From the NCBI GenBank assembly GCA_001661515.1, contig LUVW01000014.1, positions 124,001 to 188,000 on the forward strand: a DNA stretch of 64,000 bases, in the 5' to 3' direction. This document shows positions 22,805 to 33,707 of this stretch, piece by piece. Below the pieces are notes generated by a model. The model saw nothing but the letters and a program-made list of their open reading frames with translations, was not told the DNA's origin and ran no database searches. The stretch comes from Capniomyces stellatus (taxonomy: Eukaryota; Kickxellomycota; Harpellomycetes; Harpellales; Legeriomycetaceae). Within the stretch, counting starts at the first letter, position 1. Each line of letters begins with the position of its first letter. The translations under genes and the position numbers were made by a program.

Positions 22805-24779
22805 TGTTCAATACTGCCGTTATTTATACAAAGTTTCTACTTATTTTGCCCTCTCCTTTCTTCTGTCTTGTTTATTTTTTAATACCCGTATATGTCCCCC
22901 CTTTATCTCCCTTTGCTTAAAACAATCTCAATTTTTTTTTTAAAGCCTCAACTTATGTCAATCCTCTCCCTATTATATTTATCTCTTTGTAGAAATTGAG
23001 TATACTCTTGTATTCCCCAAAAAGTTCCCTAAAAAGGTATGTGTTTGTTATCAGTAATGTTTAGCCACGCTGTTTTCGCTTTCGCTGTATTCTGTCGTTC
23101 CTTGTTTGTATTTCTCAAGTAAAGTTGATCAAGGAATTAGTCCCTTACTTTTAATGTGCTGTCCTTCTTTGCAAGGTTATGTTGTGCTCGAATGGTTAAT
23201 ATTATAAAATTGATGTTTTGCTCCTATTCACTTGCGGTTCCTTTTATTTTCTGCTTTATATTCCTTTTTTTTTCCCTTTTTTTTATCTTTCCTTTTTTTT
23301 ATATTTATAGAACAAGGGCGTGTACAAGAGTACTAATTATGCTATCTGTGTGATATGTGTTTTAAATAAATATAATAGTCGTTTAAAGTTACTTTTGTTA
23401 TTAATAGTGATTAGGCTTGTAGCGTGTTTTAAATGAAATCAAGCAAGTAGTTAATGTATAAACAAGATAGCCGAGTATGCTTCTGCTTTCAGCTTTATTG
23501 ATTCCTTTTTTTCTTCTCTTTTTCTTTTCCTTGCTTATATTGAGCTATCCATTTGTTTGGCTGGAACAAAAGAAGCTTAAATCTTTCTTATTGTTCTGGT
23601 TATCTGGAAAGAAGAAGTGTTCTTTATAAGTATTCTATATTACCTTTCCCATTCAGTAAAACTTGGTGAATGAAAGGAAAGAAATAAAGAAACCTACAAT
23701 CAAAAGCTGGATAGAATCATATTGCTTTATTTTGGAAATATGGCAAACGATTCAAACTAAAAAAAAACTTCAAACTATTTCAATAAATAAATGTAAAATA
23801 TAAAAGCTTCAAACTCTTTTTATTTTCTATTCTTTTGCTTGAAACCAAGAACCGAAATCCTGCAATAAAACTAGAGCAAAAAATAAAATAAAAAAATACA
23901 ATAAAATAAAATATTATACTATATTCAAATTCTACTGATAATTAATTAGCACAATAAACATTGATAATTTGTAATAAAGCAACTGATTGTCTTGATACAA
24001 GGTAAATTTCAGGGAAATCAGAAAGCAAACTCGCTTTTCCATTTCTACCTCTATTTCTAATTCCACTTGTATTTCTGATTCCACTTTTATTTCTAATTCA
24101 ATTTCCTTTTTTTTTTTTTTTAATGAAGTTCTAATTTTATTTCAACTACTTTTTCCTTTTACTAACACATCCCAATTTGACTAGAAACACACAGTAGATT
24201 CTACCAAAAACTCGAGTAAGCATGATACAAACAAATTAGAATAGAAAATAATAGCTGATATGCTTGAAGCATGGAACCCACACAATTGAAACCCAACTCA
24301 AACTGAAAAACATGTCTCAATCGATCGAGCCACGAACTGTTAGTAAAGCATTATCTGCACTCTGTATGATACATTGACACTGCTAGTCATACTACACTAG
24401 GCAGGCTAAAAAAATAAATAAAAAAAAAATAAAAGCATGCAAGTAATAAACTCGCCAACATTTCAGGAAAACCTTGCACTACACTGTAATGTTTATTTTT
24501 AGAATTCTTCAAAGTTAGTGTTATCGATGCAACTAATTACATTAGTTGTTTGGTAATCCACTGGTACAATTAGCTTATGGGTTTTGTAATAGCTTAGTGG
24601 TGCTTATTTAAATTTATAAAAAAAATAAAATAACAATAACTATAATAAAACCACCCTTAAAACTAGTAATCAAAAAAGAAACAGTAAAAGGATTGCCAAA
24701 AAAAGTTATACGATAAACTATAACACCAGTTATATTATACGATAGTTAGTGGTGTTGTTGTAGTTGTACTTCGCTTTGC
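22805..24779. other. Intergenic region, AT-rich, no supportable gene
   Basis: Nearly 2 kb separating two minus-strand genes. It has pyrimidine-rich sequence near the TBC promoter and poly-A/T runs further right. Only short random frames occur. A threefold 18-bp repeat lies at 24052-24105. The right end contains the eIF3a 3' untranslated region. Confidence 0.5.
24052..24105. repeat. 18-bp tandem repeat, 3 copies
   Basis: Three head-to-tail units of tatttctaattccacttg occur with a few substitutions (24052, 24070, 24088). Confidence 0.85.
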
Positions 24780-27700
24780 TTATCTCATGTGACGTGGGAC
24801 ATATGCACCAGCTGATGGCTTTTTAGCGAAGCCGGTAGATGGAGTAGAGTCGGCAGCTGAGTCAGGTTTAGGGGAACTGCGGTGGGGTGGGGCATAAGCG
24901 CCACTGCTTCGTGTATCCTCAGGTTTGACAGCCATGCGCTTAGGAGGGACGTAAACATCGGAGCGTTTTGGAAGAGCTGAGGTGGGTTCAGGAGATGAAG
25001 GGGCTGGGGAGGGAGTGAAGTCGGATCTCTTGTTTGGAGGGACGTATTTTTTAGGCATTGAAGCCTCGCGTCTTTCAGCTTCCTCTCGGGCGATTCTCTC
25101 GGCCTCAGCACGTTTCTCTTCGGCGATTTTGGCGAGTCGGGCCTTTTCAGCAGACAACAGTTCGCTTTTTTCCTTTGCAATTCGTTCCTCTTCGGCGCGG
25201 GCAATTCTCTCTTTTTCGGCCTGTGCCTGGAGAGCTTTCTGCTCAGCCTTGGCGGCTCTGTACTGCTCGATTCTGGCAGCTTTGGCCTTTTCCAGGCTGC
25301 TCTGGGCTTCGGCCTGCAGCAAGGCGATCTTTTCGGAGTTGCGGGTATGCAACTTCTCTTTGGTTACGTAGTAGTCATCAAGAATTCGCATGATGCGAGA
25401 CTTGACCAAAAGATCGTTATGGTGTTTGGATTTGCTGGACTCGAGTAGGGCAGAGTATGCGGCTTCGTGGTTGCGGAGATCAGACTTCTGTTGTCTTTCG
25501 TAATCGTTTTCAAGCAGTGGGCGCTCTTCCTTGCGGTAGGCACGTTCGAGGTGGTCCATGTAGCGTGCTGCGTTCTTGAGACGAAGCTGGGTTTCGTTCT
25601 TCTCCTTTTCAAGCTGTTCAACTTGGATCTGCAGCAAGCGACCAGTGTCCAGATTTTCAAGCTCCTCGGCTTTGACACTAAGTCCAGCCTTGGACTTGAG
25701 GGATTCGGCAAGACGTTTGGCTTCCTCACGCTGGGCAATCTCGCGATCGAGTCTGATTCTCTCCAGCTCACGGGCGCGTTTCTGCTCAATAATACGGACG
25801 CGTTCCTCCTCCTCATCCTGCTTCTGTTTAGCCATTTTCTCGCGGGCCTCCTCCTTCTCTTTGCGGATAAGAAGCGCTTCAAGCATCTTCTTCTTGTACT
25901 CAATGTACTCTTTGCGTGCAGCTGCACAACGGCGCTCCTCGTCCATAACCGTCTGTGCGTGCTGAACTGCCGATACGCGCTCGGCTGCTCGTTCTGCTAC
26001 ATACTCGGGACATACAACACGCTGGACATTAGCAAGCGAAACTGCAATCGACGAAAGCTGCAGACGCATAAGCTCGGCTGGAGATGACTGCAGCTGAGCC
26101 GTCATGTTGGATGGTCTTGCTGTGTCAAATGGATCAATGTCAAATACTACAGCCTGATGCTCGTGGTCAATGCGCAGCTGGAATTCTCCACGACGTGCTC
26201 CATTCATGATAAACTGTTCAACGTCAATTGGACTCATTGAGAATGGCTCGTCAAATGCCGCCAACTTGTACAGTACCTCCAAACGTACAGTGCTGTACAC
26301 CTGTGACAGTTGCTGGATCAGTCTTGTCAATGTCACATTGCACAACAATGGTACATATTTTGCCTCATCTGGGTTTCCCACAATGTTGTCTCTCAGGATT
26401 GGTGTAAGCACCTTGCAGATTGAAAGCGGGTGGAACTGCTCCTCCAGGAGGTTGTACAGTGGACGCAGCTCAGGCCTAACACTGTCAAGAACGTTAAGTC
26501 TCTCCAAGTTCTTGATCAGACTCTTTCTTGTTGGTGCCGTGGTCAACAACAACAGGTTTGTCAGCTTGTTGGTACGGTTCTTGTTCTCAACCGAGTGTGC
26601 AATCATCACCTGCGACGAAGCTCTGATAATTGGTACCGACAATGTACTCAACAACACATTGTTTGCTGCCCTCTGGATCTCCACCTCTCCAACTGCCTTG
26701 ATCTGCCCCTTGATCAGCTCAAAGTAACACTGCCATGCCGCTGCCAAAAACAGCTGGTTCTCTGCCCTGTACATAATACGTGTAAGCTTCTCGTAGTAGA
26801 TCGCCAACGCTGATGGCTTGACTGCTCTGCGTGACTGCACAACAAGATTGTGGATATCCTCAACCGTTCTGAACGACTCTTGCCACAACTCCATCTCTGT
26901 TGCTGCATTCAGCTGGATAAATCTAACGTCAATAAACCTTTGGATAGTATCCGCATCATTCAGGTTAATCGAAAACTGTTGGTGCGAGTTTCTAACTATC
27001 GCCTGCAAATGTGATCTAAGAAGTTCACAAAGTCGACGGAACTCCGTCTTACGCTGGTAATTCAAACAAAACTGAATCGCCTGTTGCACAACTACTTGGT
27101 ATAGCTTCTCCAAACGCAAGTTGTTTCTCAACAAGTCCAGCATGTTTCTGTAAGTCTCCCACAAAAATTTCAACCATGGTGTAACCACTGCCCTGTCAGT
27201 ACGGTCTTTGGTTTGCTCAGTGCTCACCACACTCAACAAAATCGACTCTGGTGTCTCTGACTCTTCAAGATCCTCAATCGCATCCACACTAATCTTGTCC
27301 GCTGTCTTCTGTGCCGCCTGCACCTTTTCCTCTGAAAGCAAAAGTGCATACTTTACTGTTGTCTCGATCAACTCAATGTTCGAGTTTTGTGTGATGTTAC
27401 GGTATTGCTGCAATCCATCCTTCAAAATCTTGCTTTTGCGTTGCTCAACACACATCTCAACAAACTTTTTAATAAACGACTCAAGTGCTGCTGCCCCTGA
27501 ACCCCCAATTCTCTTGTTTGAAAGCACTCCAAACAACGTTTGAAGCGCTGCTGAATTCTGCCCGACTGCAATAAGCTCTATTTTACATTGTTTATTTTAT
27601 TGTTTTTCTCTTTTAGTTTTCTTTATTTTCATTAGATCCCTCTATTAACCTTTTTCTGTTCTTTTTTTCTTTTCGCTTGTATTTATACAGCAGCCATCTA

Positions 27701-27854
27701 TACTTTAAATAAGCTGATGATCCTTTCATTGATTTATTTCAAGGGTTCGAGCCACTTAGCTCTTAATCCCTTTCTTCATCTGGATCTTGAAATGCTTGAT
27801 CTTACCTTCGGCTCTCTTCAGAGCATTCTCTGGTTTCTGAAAAATCGGTGCCAT
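24780..27854 (-). CDS. TIF32: Translation initiation factor eIF3 subunit a (Tif32/Rpg1), 2 exons
   Basis: A 49-nt first exon (27854-27806) encodes MAPIFQKPENALKRAE. It is spliced over a 228-nt intron (GTAAGA to ATAG) to exon 27577-24780, where ELIAVGQNSAALQTLF continues the family's invariant N-terminus. The total is 948 residues, close to yeast Tif32 (964). The N-terminal half is the helical scaffold ending in a PCI domain (about residues 340-530). From about 560 a long Glu/Arg/Lys coiled coil follows (EKEEAREKMAKQKQDEEEER). The C-terminus is Pro/Ser-rich with repeated YVPP/YAPP/YVPRHMR elements. eIF3a is the main scaffold of eIF3 on the 40S subunit in the cytoplasm. The coding strand is G-rich at its 5' end and C-rich at its 3' end. 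Confidence 0.96.
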
Positions 27855-28825
27855 CTTGATTTCACGTTACTTGTATCTGTATTGTATTTAACAAAAGTAA
27901 ATCAAAATAAACCCAACGATCAAGATCTGGATTATTTTCGTCCAAATAATTGGTTTTATTCTTGTTATTTTACTTTTTTTTATCTAGCTTTTTTATCTAG
28001 CTTTTTTATTTATTTACTTTTTTTTTTAACCCTCAACTATTTAATTATTATCTCCCCTTTCCTTTCGCCTCTGCCTTTGCCTGTTTATTTTTTTTTTTTT
28101 GTCAATTTTGTCCTTCTTTATATTGTGCCCACTTTTAAGAAAAAATTTTTTTCTTTTGCTTTTAGCAACTCAAATTATGTGTTTTAATTCGCCAAACCAA
28201 ACTTTTATTTATGCTTTCTAACCCAGTAAAATATTCTCATTACTTTAAAAATTCCTCCTGCTTTTCATTCAATTCAACCATCCATCGACCGATTGTGCTA
28301 CTTTTATTTTTTTCTATACTTCAACCAACAAAAATATATATTTGAACCAACCAATGAAAAGACGTAACTATATTTAGTCCCTAATTGGGGGAGCATTGCT
28401 TTTGTTCACTTTACAACTACTTTAGCCCGGTATTTTTTTTCCTTCCCACCCCCTTTTTGACAAAGTTCATAATATATCAAAACTCGAATTATACCTACAC
28501 CTACTCTAGATGTTGTACGGTGATGATATCCATATATATAATATTGTTTTGGGACTCCTTAGCCCATCAATACTACTGTTATTAAACAAACTTTATTGTA
28601 CTTTATATTAATCAAACGCTATTGCTTTTAGTAATGTAAAGTTAAAATGAGTATAGAAATTGGCAAAAACAGACTATAAACCAATAATAAAAAAGGCTAT
28701 AGTAATAGTAATAGTATATACAAGTATTGCCCCATTTTGGTTGGCTTTTTGAAAATTGAATAGAAATATACATAAGAATACAAGGATTATCAAAGTAAGA
28801 ATCGCGGCTTCTTGGTTTGGAACAG
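27855..28825. other. Intergenic region, pyrimidine-rich
   Basis: About 1 kb of T/C-rich + strand sequence upstream of eIF3a, with long poly-T runs. No coding sequence is supported. It probably holds the eIF3a promoter on the left and the 3' end of the small secreted-protein gene on the right. Confidence 0.5.
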
Positions 28826-29065
28826 CTACATTAACAACGCAGCTGCCCAGGTGGGCAGATATGTCCATGTGTTTCCTATAGCTATGTTTCCATTCTTTAA
28901 GAATACTTCTTGGTTTAACTTGTTTTTAGAGTCTGACGATACACTTGGGATTGTTGTTTCTTGAGGTTCATCGCTTAAAAATTCAAGCATGATGTCGTCT
29001 TTTAGATCAACTGGTGCCGAGCTAACAATAGCCGATAGTGCGAGTACTAATACTGATATTCTCAT
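28826..29065 (-). CDS. Small secreted protein, uncharacterised
   Basis: A 79-residue frame starts at the ATG at 29065. Residues 1-20 (MRISVLVLALSAIVSSAPVD) are a textbook signal peptide with likely cleavage after SSA. The mature part is short and acidic (DLKDDIMLEFLSDEPQE), then Ser/Lys/Asn-rich, ending NTWTYLPTWAAALLM. It contains no cysteines. I recognise no family. The frame could continue through an intron, because a second hydrophobic frame (28868-28674) overlaps its end and could form a C-terminal membrane anchor if spliced. It could be a secreted or cell-surface peptide; this rests on the signal peptide alone. Confidence 0.5.
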   Translation of the reverse strand: MRISVLVLALSAIVSSAPVDLKDDIMLEFLSDEPQETTIPSVSSDSKNKLNQEVFLKNGNIAIGNTWTYLPTWAAALLM

Positions 29066-30372
29066 TGTTTTTCTCACTTTCCTTCTATTACCACTTCCTG
29101 AACTTGAATTGTTATTAATGATAGTATTGTTCTATACTATTCTAGAGATTCTGAGTGAGTTCGGGTATAAAGCTAACTCTTTGAAAATTATCTGTAGTGG
29201 AATTATGTATAGCGATGATATCAAAGAATTTAGACTTTGCTTGTGGTGGGCTTTAGCATTATATACTTTTGAAACTTGATATCTGTTCTAATTTTGAAAA
29301 AGAGACATTGCAGCTTTTTTTATTTCCATTAGCATCGACATTAGTTCTGGGTATATCATTGTTTCTTTTCATTAATTGCTCTATCTTCTCGCTTTAAAAA
29401 TAGTGCAGTTGGATTCTAAACCTGACCAGCGGATTGGTGCTGTATAATGATGTTAAGAATAGCAACACGCAGTTTCCAACTGTTTGATGTATATATTGGT
29501 TACTTGGTAGCAATTTGATTTCAAATATTGCAGGCTATTAGTCAAGTATAAGGTAAGTTGCTTTTAAGGTGATATTGATTATTACCTACATGACATTTCT
29601 CAAACTCAACCTCACTGCAGTATACACTTGTCCCATTTACATGACTTGAGTAAAAAAATGTTTTACTAATATTATATTTTTGTTTGTAATATCTCTAGCT
29701 CTGGGTATCACAAACATATTTTAAGCCGCTTTTTGGGCACGGTTTTCTCTGTCTACTTTATCTTTGAAATGTATACAACACGATTAAAACATTTTTCAAA
29801 GGCAAACCCAGCTCTGCAACTAGCAAACTCTTCAGTTTGAAAATACAAATTCAAGCTTTAGCTTAAATTTATATTTAGATTGCACTATTTATATATGGTA
29901 CCTCTAATTTAAAGAATTTAGTCTTTTGTTATTGCATTATCCTAATTATTAGCTGATATTTAGGTAAAAAAAAAAAATTTAAATCAAGCTTTAATGAAAA
30001 AAGCAAGTGTTGAATCATCACACTTTTACAATGTTAGTTTACACTTTAATCTATGTTATATCTTTTGTGCTTTCTTTTTAACGAAGAAAATATAACGTAT
30101 ATTTTTAGAAAGAAAGAAAAACACCAGTAAACAACCTCTAACTTGGCAAAAAAAGATATAAATTTGAACCAAGTATTAATCGCTCCTAAAAGCTATTAGT
30201 AATAACTTGCCTTGAGCCAATTAGTCAACCCGTCATTACTTCTTTTTACTAACACTTACCAAATAAGCGCAAGTGATATCAAGTTTAACGATTTGGCAAG
30301 TTATAAGTTAAAACAGGATCAACACTATATCATTCTGATTCAAACCGGGAGTTGCCGTATTTACTATTATCG

Positions 30373-30480
30373 ATATACGAGCTAGCCACTTTTGTTGCTA
30401 TTTATATACGAGCTAGTTGCTTTTGTTTCTGTTTATATACGATCTAGTCACTCTTGTTTCTGTTTATATACGAGCTATAC
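30373..30480. repeat. 31-bp minisatellite, about 3.4 copies
   Basis: Units begin at 30373, 30404, 30435 and 30466, each starting atatacga(g/t)cta and containing cttttgtttctgttt or a close variant. The fourth unit is truncated. Period is exactly 31 bp with no indels between copies. Confidence 0.9.
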
Positions 30481-31345
30481 TTTTTGAGCAGATTTACAAT
30501 TGATAAAAAATAAAACCTGTAGCTTAATCTATCGAGTTTGCTAGCCGCACAATGAAACTTCAGATTCGGTCCTGAAAGAAACACCCCAACACACCAAGCT
30601 AACTTAAAACCAAAGTTGTCTTGATATCATGTTGCTAAAACTATGTATATCAACTATACGGGCTGAAGATTTTGTGCAGATTGGATAAACTAATGCAGAT
30701 GTATTATATCAATCCATCAATTGAATTTTCAAACTATTTTGTAACTCTCCTGCGATCCTTTGTGAAAAATGGATATTTTGATTTTACTTGTTGTATCGTA
30801 GAATGCTCAAATTTAAACAAGCAAGCACCAATTTTGAGAAATCAATTCTGTAAGACTTTAAAGTTAGAGTCCTGAGAGTCAATTCTTGAGTATTAAAATA
30901 GAGTAAGTTGGTATCCACCATTATTGCTCAGCATTATTCAGCTAAAATTTCAATTGGGTTTAAAATAAAAGCAGTTCTACTGTTTGTACGCGTACAATGG
31001 AAGACTATTGATGGCTCCCGCCTATTTACTACAATAGAACCTACCAATCATAGCAACCACTGATTCTTTGGAATATGATTTACGGCAGCCAACATTTTGA
31101 TTTATAAGAGAAACAATTGAATTAGGTAAATTTAGCCAGAATACCATGGTATTGTACAGATGTGTAACGATGTTCAAGTGAATGGCCTAAAAGGCTGTCT
31201 TGATAAACAAACACTAAATTGATTTTCTGGTCCAATCAAGCATAAAAAAACCATAGTGCTAAAGCAATAATATTAATAGTAAAACATGAACCCAATTCTT
31301 GCAATAAAAAAAAAACATAAATCCAATAGTCTTTTTCAAAGTGCC

Positions 31346-31850
31346 TCATTTAAATCCAGGACTTTGAAAAAGTAAAAGGTGTTTGCAGTGAAAAGAGCCA
31401 AACATTGGTGGATGTTGATCTAAATGCTTAAATGCAATAGGGCAAAAAACGGCAAATCGTTCGACTACGAGGGGGATATTAGCCAAATACAATGCGGATT
31501 TATAATAAAGGTACCTGTTTGGCAGTAAATTATGTTTGGCTTGGCAATATGCAGTGTTGGAGTGGAGCAATGGTATAAGGAGTGCTATCAGTAGTTAAAA
31601 CAGAGATATATTAAATAAATGCACAATACTATAAGGACCTAAAGCAGTATTATTCCAAAACAAATACACTCGTTTGATTAATTGACAAGTGAAATGGGTG
31701 TGGTCTTGATAATGAAGGTGACATAAATAATGAATGCAATAATTGGAATATAACAGAAAGTAGAGTTGTACAGCTCAGCAGTTTTACGGACCTGAAAGCG
31801 ACTTGCGTTTCCAAGATCAAGTATTGGTGTTGTTGATTCAATGGGAAAAA
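31346..31850 (-). other. Possible exons of an unrecognised gene
   Basis: On the minus strand, a frame entered by an acceptor near 31848 reads TDFFPIESTTPILDLGNASRF. It either runs on through a strong hydrophobic helix (FCYIPIIAFIIYVTFII) to a stop near 31680, or is spliced at 31792. Two further phase-compatible exons (31584-31515 and 31419-31346) could follow. No start exon or family was identified, so this may be chance. Confidence 0.2.
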
Positions 31851-32982
31851 AATCAGTGCTGTTGGTTCAATAATAGTAAAATACAAATATTAACCAGTTT
31901 TGTTTACCATTGGATGGCAACTTATTTGGTAAAAAAGAGCTGAAATGTAAAAAAAATAAAAATAAAGGCCACAATTTAAGCTGCGTTTTTTTTTCAATAG
32001 CGACCACCACCAGCAACAATAAAAAATAAATATCGAAAAGAAAAAAAATCCAAATCAAATCGAAAGAATTGAACGTGATGGTTATTGGGTGGAAAAAAAA
32101 TAGCGTTTTTTATTTTAATAAAAGCAAATGATTAAATGTGGATTTATATTGAATTTGAGCAAGTCAAAAGGAAGCAATTGGTAATTCAAGAAAAAAAGTA
32201 AATCGAAAAGAAATGCGTTGAATAAAAAAAAACAAATGATCTTGCAATAATGGCAAGTAAAGCAAAGCAAAAAAAAGAAAAGTGAAAAATGAAAAGAAAC
32301 GAGATATAGGTTGTACAAGAAACCAAGAGGATAATATAATAAAATCAAGTGGGCTGGGCTGGGCTATTTCGACAAGCTTGACAAAATAATTAAAGTAAAG
32401 TCCAAACAAAGTGGACCAAAAAAAGACAATGAGACTAAGGTTACTGGAAAAATTGGGGGAATAAAATGTACATGTAAAAGGACATTTTAAATTCAAAAAG
32501 AATCAGCATGAAAGCGATTTAGAGCAGAAATGTGATATAGAAAAAGAAAAGAAGTAGACGGGAAACAAATCGGGAGAGACATCGAGTGAAAAAAAAAAGA
32601 GGAGCAAAGATTGAGACTTAAATTGGTAGTGGTTGGAGAAGGAATTGGAAAAAAAAAGAGGAAAAAAAAAGCAAAAATCAAACCACTAAAGTTACGATAA
32701 ATTGATTCACTAATTAAGACAAAAAAAAATAGGGAAATGTAATGAGTAGGAAAAAAAAAAAAGAATATACCTGAGAAAAAAAAAATTACAAAAGAAAAAA
32801 AAATTACAAAAGTAAATCAGAAATTCGTCGTTTATTTATAACAATAATTAGTTCAGAATAGCACTAAATCCAGTGTGTAAACTATATATCGGGTGTTTTA
32901 CTCTGCAATTATAATATATTAAATAATAACAGTAACAGAGGGAGAGGTGCTTGTACGAGTTAGCAAACACGCATATACACAC

Positions 32983-32983
<1 letters not shown>

Positions 32984-33013
<30 letters not shown>

Positions 33014-33015
33014 AA
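32984..33015. repeat. GAAA tetranucleotide microsatellite
   Basis: About eight uninterrupted GAAA units on the + strand, within a broadly purine-rich region upstream of the PHD-protein gene. Confidence 0.9.
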
Positions 33016-33707
33016 AGAACAAAGGTAAATGCGAGTAAATGAATATGATTGACGATTTGATTTGTATGAAAAACACAAAAGTTGAGTGTTATATTCACTA
33101 TTAACACAAAAAGAATGGCGAATGAGAGTTTGGTGGGAAAGGATATGTCTGTGATTGTATTAGAGAATCAAACCTTGAATCAATATATTAAAAAGAGCAG
33201 AAATGGATATTAGTGCTATCTTTAGTAAATATAATTGTGACTAGTCAAGTGGTACTTGTTGAAAAGTAATGTTTGAGTAAAGAATGAATTACAGAAAAGG
33301 ATAAAAGTACAAAGTAATACTTTTGATCGGGTTCGAAAGTTAGATTTCCAAACGATATAGAGTGGATAGTGATAAACTTACAACCACTAGTTGGAGGCAA
33401 GTAGGATTAGGAGTTATAAATTTAAATAAACTAATGATTGATAATAACAAATAAATAAATAGACAGGGACGGGGAAAGTAGTTGATAACTGGCAAATAGA
33501 AAAAAAAAGCTGTGAACAAGTTGAACAAGACATAAATACGCACGACTTTAAGAGACAAATCAAGGGTATAATAACGAGCAAGTGATAATCGGAAAGAGAG
33601 TACTGAAAAAAAAAAGATAGTTTTAGGGGAGACTTGAGGGATTAAGGCGGGAGATAAAGCAAAATCAAAGATAGTGGTACGAGTTTAGAGAGAATTGAAG
33701 GCTTGAA

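Larger units (their letters stand above)
29066..33707. other. Gene-poor region of 4.6 kb
   Basis: No gene can be assigned with confidence. The region holds a 31-bp minisatellite (30373-30480), possible membrane-protein exons on the minus strand (31346-31850) and a GAAA microsatellite (32984-33015). From about 31900 onward there is a strong purine bias (A and G) on the + strand that leads into the PHD-protein gene. The rest is AT-rich with short random frames. Confidence 0.45.
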
